Below, piece by piece: positions 14,415 through 21,009 of a stretch of DNA of 44,216 bases (positions are counted from its first letter, which is position 1; the number at the start of each line of letters is the position of its first letter). A program made the position numbers and the translations under genes. This stretch comes from JBBSEZ01 sp038239195 (GTDB taxonomy: Bacteria; Planctomycetota; Planctomycetia; Gemmatales; Gemmataceae), in assembly GCA_038239195.1 (NCBI GenBank), contig JBBSEZ010000018.1:1-44216 (forward strand), read 5' to 3'. The notes below the pieces were generated by a model. It was given only the letters and a program-made list of their open reading frames with translations. It made no database searches and was not told the DNA's origin.

Positions 14415-16672
14415 TCGCCAGAGTGCGGGCCTTGCGGATCTTGCCGAGGGCTTTGGTTGTAATAGGCATCGTCGAACCAGTCGATGCACCACTCCCAGAC
14501 GTTGCCGTGCATGTCGTACAGGCCGAAGGCGTTCGCGGCGTAGGAGCCGACCGGCGTCGTGCGCTGGAGATACGGACCGACAGGCGCGCCGCCGTAGGGG
14601 TAGCGGCCGTCGAAGTTGGCGTGGGTGGAAGAGAGGGAGGCGCCGAAGTGGAAGGGCTTTGAAATAGCCCCACCCCGACAACTGTATTCCCACTCCGCCT
14701 CCGTCGGCAAGCGGTACAAACGTTTTTTCCTTTGCTCCTCTGTCATCTCCGACAATTTCTTGCAGAACGCCACGGCGTCATCCCACGACACCTGCTCCAC
14801 AGGGTTGTTCGGGTTGCCGCTGAACTGGCTGGGGTTGCTTCCCATCACCTTCTGGTATTGCGCCTGGGTGACGGGAAAGGCGCCCAGGTAGAACGGCCGC
14901 GTGATCTCCACCTCGTGGACTGGCCCCTCGTTCGCCTGCCGCTCCGCCTCGCTGTCGGGCGAGCCCATCAGGAACTTGCCCTTCGGAATCAGCACCAGCT
15001 TCATGCCAATGGCGTTGACGATCTCGCGCGGCACGGGCGGCAGCGAATCCAGCAGCCGGCGCAGTTTCTCGCGGCCCGGCGTCAGTTCCAGCAGTTCCTC
15101 GACCACCGGCCGCAGGTCGTCCAGCCGAACCTCCTTCAACGCCGACTGCATCTCCCGGTCGAGGCGGACTACGCGGTCGCGCCGCTCGCACAGGCCGGCG
15201 TACAGCGCCGCGTCGCGCAGGTTCTCGGGCACGAGACGCAGCAACTCGGCGGCGCCGGCGTAGTCGTGCTGTTGCTCGGCCAGCGCGCGCGCCTGGCGGT
15301 GCGCGGCCTGCGCCCGGCTGAGCAGGCCGAGGACGTGATCGGTCGGGTCGTCCTCCGCGACCGTCGCGACGGGGATGGCCTGAACGACGCGAGGCGCGGG
15401 CGCCCCCACCAACCTCCCCAGTCGCTCCGCGAGCGCCCCCGCGTCGGGCAGGCGCTTCTCCACCTTCGACGCCAGGCAGTCGCTCAGCAGGCGCATCACG
15501 TCGTCGGGCAGCTTGCGCTCGGCGAGGTCGTCGCGCCAATCGGGCGTCACCTCCAACGTCAGGTCGCCGCACAGCAGTTGCAGCCAGATCACGCCCAGCG
15601 AGTAGACGTCGTCGCGCGGGTCGGCCTCGTCGCCCCGGCGCTGCTGCGGCGAGGCGTACAGCGGTGTGCAGGCGCCGCGCAGCGCCGTCGCCAGGAACTG
15701 GCCGCGCGTCGTCCCGCTGCTCGTTTGCGCGATCGCCTGCTTGGCCGCCACACCGCCGATGCCGAAGTCGGCGACGCGCAACGACACCTTGCCGTCCGCG
15801 GTCGATTGCAGCAGGATGTTGGCGGGCTTGAGGTCGCGGTGGACGATCGAGGGCGAGAGCCGGTGGGCGAAGGCGACGATCTGGGCCAGGCCGTGCAGCA
15901 AGCGGGACGCTTGCTCTACGAGGTTGGCGGAAGGCGCGCGGTGCCACTGGTGGATGAGGCCGGCCAAATCGCCGCCGGCGACGTACTCGTACTCCAGGCA
16001 GGGCACCTCGGCGTTCAGGTAGGAGTGGCGCAACTGGACGATGCCGCCGTGCCCGCGGCCCTCGCGCTGCACGCGGCCGAGCAGCGCCAGTTCGTTGCGC
16101 AGCGAGTGGGCGGCGCGGGCGTCACAGCAGAACTTGAGCGCCACCACGTCGCCCAGGTCCTTGTTGTGGGCCTTCCACACCTCGCCGAAGCCGCCAACGC
16201 CGAGGAGCTCTTGCAGTTCCCAGTCGCCGATGCCCGCGGGCCGGTCGCCCGGCTTGAAGCGCGGCAGGCGAGCCGGCAGGAACGGCATCAGGTCGTCGGG
16301 CTTGCTCAGCGGCAGCGACTGCGGGATGGTGCGGCCGGTCGGGTCGGCGGGGCGGCGCGACGCCTGGCGGATGGTGCCGGGCAGTTGCGTGAAGTACGCC
16401 GTCGCCGCCTGGCGCACGGCGAGGGGTTGGTCGGCCGCTTCTTCCGCGACGGCTTGCTCGACGAGCTGGCGAACGGTGGCGACGGGCAACTGAGCGAGGG
16501 ACTGGGCCTCGTCGCGGAGCTCCGGTTCCTTGCGGCCCTTGCCCCACCAGTTCCACAGGTCCTTCGCCATCGCGGGCAAGACCTCGACGGCAAGGTCCCC
16601 GCCGACGCCGAACAGGCAGGCGTTGAGCGAGGCCTTGACGCCGAACTTCAGGAACGCCAGGGGGGAATGCAT
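14288..16672 (-). CDS. DGR target: Ser/Thr protein kinase fused to hypervariable FGE/C-type-lectin-like domain
   Basis: A 794-residue protein with three parts. (1) A helical N-terminal region (~1-145) of unknown role; 'FGVGGDLAVEVLPAMAKDLW' lies near the start. (2) An intact Hanks kinase (~150-425): Gly loop LGVGGFGEVWKA, K180 in VALK, HRDLKPANILL with D280, D302-F-G. (3) A linker with helical repeats (~440-545), then an FGE-sulfatase-type domain (~553-794): LIPKGKFLMGSPDSEAE, 'LPTEAEWEYSCRGGA', 'GLYDMHGNVWEWCIDWFDD', 'RVLRGGSW'. The paired active-site cysteines of formylglycine-generating enzyme near 'RGGSW' are not both present, so this is probably a C-type-lectin-fold binding module. The variable repeat encodes its last ~40 residues. 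No signal peptide is seen. It probably senses a ligand through the variable face and signals by phosphorylation; the partners are unknown. Confidence 0.92.
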   Translation of the reverse strand: MHSPLAFLKFGVKASLNACLFGVGGDLAVEVLPAMAKDLWNWWGKGRKEPELRDEAQSLAQLPVATVRQLVEQAVAEEAADQPLAVRQAATAYFTQLPGTIRQASRRPADPTGRTIPQSLPLSKPDDLMPFLPARLPRFKPGDRPAGIGDWELQELLGVGGFGEVWKAHNKDLGDVVALKFCCDARAAHSLRNELALLGRVQREGRGHGGIVQLRHSYLNAEVPCLEYEYVAGGDLAGLIHQWHRAPSANLVEQASRLLHGLAQIVAFAHRLSPSIVHRDLKPANILLQSTADGKVSLRVADFGIGGVAAKQAIAQTSSGTTRGQFLATALRGACTPLYASPQQRRGDEADPRDDVYSLGVIWLQLLCGDLTLEVTPDWRDDLAERKLPDDVMRLLSDCLASKVEKRLPDAGALAERLGRLVGAPAPRVVQAIPVATVAEDDPTDHVLGLLSRAQAAHRQARALAEQQHDYAGAAELLRLVPENLRDAALYAGLCERRDRVVRLDREMQSALKEVRLDDLRPVVEELLELTPGREKLRRLLDSLPPVPREIVNAIGMKLVLIPKGKFLMGSPDSEAERQANEGPVHEVEITRPFYLGAFPVTQAQYQKVMGSNPSQFSGNPNNPVEQVSWDDAVAFCKKLSEMTEEQRKKRLYRLPTEAEWEYSCRGGAISKPFHFGASLSSTHANFDGRYPYGGAPVGPYLQRTTPVGSYAANAFGLYDMHGNVWEWCIDWFDDAYYNQSPRQDPQGPHSGERRVLRGGSWSYNGRNCRAAYRDGGGPGNRFHDIGFRVLFPA

Positions 16673-16746
16673 CGGGCCACCGGGGTTTGAGGAAAGGGGC
16701 GCTTATTGTCTCTTTCGCCGCAGGCGGCACGATCTTGCGAAAAAAG

Positions 16747-16879
16747 GGCTCTCCGCCAAAGTTGCTGATGGGGTGAGGCTCGGAACGGCACGGAGGCCGT
16801 TCCCTACAGGTTTTCGCAGGGCCTCTGTAGGGAACGCCCTCCCTGGCGTTCCGTTCTTCAGCGACTTTGGCGGAGAGCC
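16747..16879. repeat. nested palindromic repeat upstream of the DGR target
   Basis: The outer arms 16747-16770 and 16856-16879 (24 nt, two mismatches) enclose inner arms 16782-16809 and 16825-16852 (28 nt, three mismatches). The inner palindrome is the same family as 13541-13610. The ~133-bp element looks like a small non-autonomous mobile or amplified element. It lies between the target gene start and the adenine deaminase remnant and may have replaced the 3' end of the latter. Any target-gene promoter must lie in or beside it. Confidence 0.75.
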
Positions 16880-16929
16880 GAAAAAAGCGATCTTGGAGTG
16901 CGGCGATTCATAGCTGCCCCGGGCCCCAA

Positions 16930-17468
16930 GATCGCCTCCCAGTCGCACGAACCGCTGCCCCACCACGTCCCCCAACCCCTGTGCCGTCACGCGCAACTTC
17001 GGGATCACCGGCAGCGCCAGAAACGACAGCGCCCCGAACGGGCATGCCAGCTCGCAGCCCGCCACGCCCAGGGGCCCTCGCTCCGGTGGATCGGCTGGGG
17101 CTCGGCTCGGGTCACGAGCTGGCCGAGCACGATACGAATCACTGGCCCGGAATCGCGGTGAATCGGCAGGACGAAGGCGGTCTCGTCGAGAGGGGCCACG
17201 CGAGAGGGGGGACGGGCGAGTCGATCGGGCCGGGGAGGACGGCCCGGCCTTCGAGGTCGATCGTCTCGCGCGCGGGGCCGTCGAACGGCCCGACGGCGGC
17301 GATCCAGCCCTCGACGACGACGACGACGTTGGCGGGCCCTACCTGGCCGGTGAAGACGTTGACGACCTGCCCGCCGCGCAGGAGGAGGTCGGCCAGCTCC
17401 TGGCCGAGGGCCGCCCGGATGCGCCGACGCGACAGGCCCACGCCGCTTCCTTGCCGATCGTCCGCCAT
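16930..17468 (-). pseudogene. decayed adenine deaminase (AdeC) remnant
   Basis: Three adenine-deaminase-like pieces lie in order on the minus strand but in three different frames. The N-terminal piece starts from ATG 17468 (GGAGGG upstream): 'LADLLLRGGQVVNVFTGQVG' to 'IDLEGRAVLPGPIDS', after which the metal-binding HxH region is lost. A middle piece at about 17090-17205 reads 'APLDETAFVLPIHRDSGPVI' then 'GQLVTR'. The C-terminal piece at about 16930-17065 reads CPFGALSFLALPVIPKLRVT then AQGLGDVV, matching the family's end. An intact enzyme is near 550-600 residues; here several hundred are missing. It cannot be an active deaminase. Confidence 0.8.
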
Positions 17469-17582
17469 AAGTTGCCCTCCGCGATCGGCCCCCAGAAGAG
17501 AGGATGGTCGTAGCATAAAGGCCGCCCCGCGGGAGAGCAAGCGGACGTGTATCAGTGCCTTTCCCTTCCGCGCGTTCGGCGC

Positions 17583-17611
17583 TTGACACCGCGTTGTCTA
17601 CGACCTAGCCT
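17583..17611 (+). promoter_or_regulatory. candidate sigma70-type promoter of the HD-GYP operon
   Basis: A perfect TTGACA (17583-17588) is followed after 17 bp by TAGCCT (17606-17611). The -35 is ideal and the -10 is weak (3 of 6). It lies 56 bp before the ATG of the response-regulator gene and after the divergent adenine deaminase remnant, so position supports it. Confidence 0.45.
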
Positions 17612-17666
17612 GACAGGAGGAAAAGGAACAGGCGTCCTCATTCAGAGGCGCCGAGGGAGGGCATCC

Positions 17667-18680
17667 ATGGCCCTGGTGGACGGGACTGGTCAGCGCATCC
17701 TCGTCGTGGACGACAACCCGTTCATTGGCTCGCTGTTGCGCCACGGACTAAGCGCGGAAGGCTACGAGGTAGCGATCGCGCAGGACGGCCGCGAGGCCCT
17801 GGCGGCCGTCGCCGAAACGCGACCCGACCTCATCCTCCTCGACCTCGACCTGCCCCACGTCTCCGGCGACGAGGTCTGCCGCCGGCTCAAGGCGGCCCCG
17901 ACCACGCGCTTCATCCCGGTGGTGATGATTACCGCGATGGGCGCCTTCAAGAACAAGCTCGACGCCTGGGACTACGGCGCCGACGACTTCCTCACCAAGC
18001 CGTTCCACCTGATCGAAGTCATCACCCGCTGCCGCTCCCTGTTGCGCATCAAGGGACTGGTCGAGGAGCGCGACTCCGCCGAGGCTGTGGTGTTCGCCCT
18101 CGCCCGCGCCGTCGAGGCCAAGAGCCCCTTCACCCAGGGCCACGCCGAGCGCGTCACAGGCTACAGCCTCGCCCTCGCCGCCGTCGCCGGCATCGCCCCC
18201 GACGACCTCGACGTGTTGCGAAAAGGCGCCCTCCTGCACGACGTCGGCAAGATCAGCATTCCCGACGCCGTCCTCAACAAGCCCGGCCCCCTCACGACCG
18301 ACGAATTCGACCTCATCAAGGAGCACCACGCGACCGGGGCCCACATCGTCGAGCCGCTCCACTCCGTGCGCGACGCCATCCCGCTCATCCGCTGGCACCA
18401 CGAGCGCCTCGACGGCGCGGGCTACCCCGACGGCCTGAGCGGCGAACAAATCAAGCCGTTGGTGCGCATTCTCTCGGTCAGCGACGTCTACGACAGCCTG
18501 GCGAGCGAGCGGCCCTATCGCGGGCCCGTCTCCCACGCTCGCTGCCTGGAAATCCTCCGCGAGAGCGCCCGGGGCGGCGGGCTGGATCGGGACCTGGTCG
18601 AGCTGTTCGCCGAGGCCGTCGTGTCGCCGGGCTGCTGCGCGCCGCAGGGCGAGTTGCTCGGGACGATGAAAACACGGTGA
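17667..18680 (+). CDS. response regulator with HD-GYP output domain
   Basis: A 337-residue two-domain protein. The receiver domain (~9-125) has the acidic pair in ILVVDDNPF, the phospho-acceptor Asp in LILLDLDLPHVSG, and the Lys in FLTKPF. The HD-GYP domain (~150-320) carries H in HAERVTGYS, HD in LLHDVGKISIPD, paired His in HHATG and WHHERLDG, and the GAGYPDGL signature. HD-GYP proteins hydrolyse cyclic di-GMP (or related dinucleotides). All diagnostic residues are present, so activity is expected, probably gated by phosphorylation of the receiver. The start is the ATG at 17667, preceded by GAGGGAGG six bases upstream; an in-frame extension to 17547 lacks support. The FAD oxidoreductase starts 3 bp after the stop. 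Confidence 0.92.
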   Translation: MALVDGTGQRILVVDDNPFIGSLLRHGLSAEGYEVAIAQDGREALAAVAETRPDLILLDLDLPHVSGDEVCRRLKAAPTTRFIPVVMITAMGAFKNKLDAWDYGADDFLTKPFHLIEVITRCRSLLRIKGLVEERDSAEAVVFALARAVEAKSPFTQGHAERVTGYSLALAAVAGIAPDDLDVLRKGALLHDVGKISIPDAVLNKPGPLTTDEFDLIKEHHATGAHIVEPLHSVRDAIPLIRWHHERLDGAGYPDGLSGEQIKPLVRILSVSDVYDSLASERPYRGPVSHARCLEILRESARGGGLDRDLVELFAEAVVSPGCCAPQGELLGTMKTR

Positions 18681-18683
18681 GTC

Positions 18684-20180
18684 ATGGATGCGGTGGTGAT
18701 CGGCGCTGGCCCGAACGGCCTGGTGGCGGGCGCGACGCTCGCCCGCCACGGCTGGAAAGTCCTCGTCCTCGAGGCCCAGCCCCGCCCCGGCGGCGCCGCC
18801 TACTCTGCCGAACTGACCCTCCCCGGCTTCGTCCACGATCTCGGCGCTGCGTTCTTTCCCTTCGCCGACCACAGCCCCGCGTTCAAACACCTGGACCTGG
18901 CCGGCGCCGGCCTGCGCTGGTGCAACGCCGCCCGCGAGAGCTGTCACCCCGCCCCCGACGGCTCGTGCGCCACCATTAGCCGCGACGTCGAGCAAAGCGC
19001 CGCGTCGTTCGGCGCCGATGGAGCTGCCTGGCGCCGGTTGGCCCTCTGGCAAAAGGCGATGGGCCAGCGGCTGGCGGAGGCGCTTCTCGCCCCTCTCCCG
19101 GGGATCGGCCCGGCCCGGCGGTTGGGCGCCGGCAACCTGCTGCGCCTGGCGCGGGCGGGGCTGTGCTCGACCGCCGCGTTTGCCGCCCGCCACTTCCGCA
19201 CCGAGGCGGGGCGGCGCGTGGTGCCGGGGCTGGCGCTGCACGTCGATCTGGGCCCCGACGACTTCGCGGGCGCCGGCCTGGGGCTCGTGCTGGCACTCCT
19301 GGCGTCCGACAGCGGCTTTCGCGTTCCCGTGGGCGGCGCCCGTGCCATCACCGACGCCCTGCTCCGCCGCCTCGCCGAGGCGGGCGGCGAGGTGCGCCTG
19401 GACCAGCGCGCGGCGCGCATTCTGGTGCGCCAGGGCCGTGCCGTGGCCGTGCGCACCGAGGCGGGGGACGAGATCGCCGTGCGCCGCGCGGTCCTCGCCG
19501 ACGTAGGGCCGCCGGCCTTCTACGGCAAGCTGCTGCAAGAAGTGCCGGGCCTGAGCTGGGTACGCGGGCGCGCCCGGCGCTACCGCTACGCGTGGGGAAC
19601 CTTCAAGATGGACTGGGCCCTGGCGGGGCCGGTCCCCTGGACCAGCGCGGAGGCGCGCGAGTCGGCCGTGGTCCACGCGGGGGATAGCGTGGCCGACCTG
19701 CGGGCGTTCACGCGCGAGGTGCGCGCCGGGGGCCTGCCGCGAAGCCCTTATCTGGTGATCGGCCAGCAGTCCCTGGCCGACCCGAGCCGGGCGCCGGCGG
19801 GCTGCCAGACGCTTTGGGCCTATTCGCGCGTTCCGTCGAGGCTCCCGGGCGGCTGGGCGCGCCACAAGGAGGCCTTCGCCGACCGTGTCGAGCGTCGGCT
19901 CGAGGGGCTGGCGCCCGGCTTCCGGGCGCTGGTGCAGGCCCGCCACGTCGCCGCCCCGCCCGACCTGGAGGCGATGGACGAAAACCTCGTCGGGGGCGAC
20001 CTGGGAGGAGGGAGCGCGCAGTTCGACCAGCAACTGTTCCTGCGCCCGCTGTTCCCCTACTTCCGCCACCGAACGCCGGTACGCGGGGCCTATCTTTGCT
20101 CCGCCTCGACGCACCCTGGCGCCGGCGTCCACGGCGCGTGCGGGCTCAACGCCGCCCGCCAGGCGTTGCTCGACTCTTGA
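18684..20180 (+). CDS. FAD-dependent phytoene-desaturase-like oxidoreductase
   Basis: A 498-residue flavoprotein. The N-terminal dinucleotide-binding motif is VVIGAGPNGLVAGATLARHG, followed by LVLEAQPRPGGAAYSAEL, the crtI/PYROXD2-type signature. 'VGGARAITDALLRRLAEAGG' and 'GRAVAVRTEAGDEIAVRRAV' mark the second part of the FAD domain. The C-terminal 'PGAGVHGACGLNAARQAL' is the family's flavin-binding end. Substrate cannot be assigned: it could be a carotenoid, another polyene or a retinol-like lipid. No carotenoid biosynthesis genes are next to it. It starts 3 bp after the HD-GYP gene and is probably co-transcribed. Confidence 0.85.
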   Translation: MDAVVIGAGPNGLVAGATLARHGWKVLVLEAQPRPGGAAYSAELTLPGFVHDLGAAFFPFADHSPAFKHLDLAGAGLRWCNAARESCHPAPDGSCATISRDVEQSAASFGADGAAWRRLALWQKAMGQRLAEALLAPLPGIGPARRLGAGNLLRLARAGLCSTAAFAARHFRTEAGRRVVPGLALHVDLGPDDFAGAGLGLVLALLASDSGFRVPVGGARAITDALLRRLAEAGGEVRLDQRAARILVRQGRAVAVRTEAGDEIAVRRAVLADVGPPAFYGKLLQEVPGLSWVRGRARRYRYAWGTFKMDWALAGPVPWTSAEARESAVVHAGDSVADLRAFTREVRAGGLPRSPYLVIGQQSLADPSRAPAGCQTLWAYSRVPSRLPGGWARHKEAFADRVERRLEGLAPGFRALVQARHVAAPPDLEAMDENLVGGDLGGGSAQFDQQLFLRPLFPYFRHRTPVRGAYLCSASTHPGAGVHGACGLNAARQALLDS

Positions 20181-20196
20181 ACACTCGCAGGAGGTC

Positions 20197-20284
20197 GGGG
20201 GCCAGGAGTCAGGGAGAGGCGCTGGCGCCTCGCGAAACGGCAAGCAAGAAGCGGCGCGCCCTCTCTCCCCTGACTCCTGGCCCC
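20197..20284. repeat. palindromic repeat between convergent genes
   Basis: GGGGCCAGGAGTCAGGG (from 20197) is mirrored by its near-complement ending at 20284. The right side also contains direct TGACTCCTG repeats. It occupies the gap between the convergent oxidoreductase and ACT-domain genes and could act as a two-way terminator, though no T-tract is present. It looks like another dispersed planctomycete palindrome family. Confidence 0.6.
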
Positions 20285-20305
20285 TGACTCCTGACTCGAC
20301 AGTGG

Positions 20306-20749
20306 CTACTGCCCGGGATTGGCGCCGAGGTCGCCGAGGATTGCGGCGGCGCGGTTGGCGTCGGCGACGGTGTCGAAGGAGGCGTAGCCGACGAATCGGT
20401 CGCCGAGCACGGACATCATCAGGCCCTGGAGGGTCAGGCCCTCGGTGGCCCATTTCTGCGTCAAACGGTGCGCCAGGCCGGCGGAGTTGTCGCCCTCGAC
20501 GCGCAGCACGACGGGGTTGCTGGCGAGCTCGTGCAGGCCCGCGGAGCGCGCCGCGCGCACCTGGAGCGGGCCGGTGACGGGGGCGACGTAGATCACGCCC
20601 GCGCCCGGCTTCTCCGGCAGGCGGCGCGTGTAGATGTACTCCAGGTTGGTCCCGGCCTGGGCCAGGAGCGCCAGTTTGGTGGCGACCCCTCCTGCCTGGT
20701 CCGCCACCTCGCCCGACCAGACGTGTACTCGATCTAGTTTGAAGCCCAT
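20306..20749 (-). CDS. ACT-domain protein
   Basis: A 147-residue protein from the ATG at 20749 (GGAGG about 10 bases upstream). It appears to contain two ACT-like beta-alpha modules: one opening 'DRVHVWSGEVADQAGGVATK' with 'LALLAQAGTNLEYIYTRR', and a second around 'VVLRVEGDNSAGLAHRLTQK'. ACT domains bind amino acids or similar ligands and regulate metabolic enzymes. No catalytic domain is attached, so this is a stand-alone ligand-binding regulator. It is convergent with the oxidoreductase and divergent from the secreted repeat protein. A perfect TATAAT lies ~40 bp upstream. Confidence 0.8.
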   Translation of the reverse strand: MGFKLDRVHVWSGEVADQAGGVATKLALLAQAGTNLEYIYTRRLPEKPGAGVIYVAPVTGPLQVRAARSAGLHELASNPVVLRVEGDNSAGLAHRLTQKWATEGLTLQGLMMSVLGDRFVGYASFDTVADANRAAAILGDLGANPGQ

Positions 20750-20785
20750 GATCGCTTGCCTCCGTGGATGGAAGTGATAGTGGCG

Positions 20786-20815
20786 ATTATATCCCGCCGC
20801 CCGCGCGAGCGGAAA
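20786..20815 (-). promoter_or_regulatory. candidate promoter of the ACT-domain gene
   Basis: On the minus strand a perfect TATAAT (20786-20791) is preceded after 18 bp by TTTCCG (20810-20815). The -10 is ideal and the -35 poor. It lies ~37 bp before the start codon, in GC-rich sequence where TATAAT is otherwise rare. Confidence 0.5.
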
Positions 20816-21009
20816 CGGGGAAGTGCCGAAATCCGCGCAACCTCCTGTCTCGTCGTAGCAAGAAGGGCCCGCGCGGGCGCTGGCCTCGGACCGCCGGGCC
20901 GCGTGTCGGGAAGATTCTGGTTGCGATCGCTCGCGAATCGGGCCACAATACAAGACGCTCCTTTCCGCGCAGCGGAGGCAGGCCAAGGCCCTCTGAGGAG
21001 GTTGTCGGC

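Noticed and set aside
14288..16672. Active formylglycine-generating (sulfatase-modifying) enzyme
   Set aside because: The paired catalytic cysteines near the RGGSW motif are not both present, and this region is the diversified one, so a binding role is more likely.
17748..20453. A 901-codon open frame on the minus strand
   Set aside because: It lies opposite the HD-GYP and FAD oxidoreductase genes, which have clear motifs. Its translation is Arg/Gly/Ala-rich without any fold, as is common for antisense frames in GC-rich DNA.
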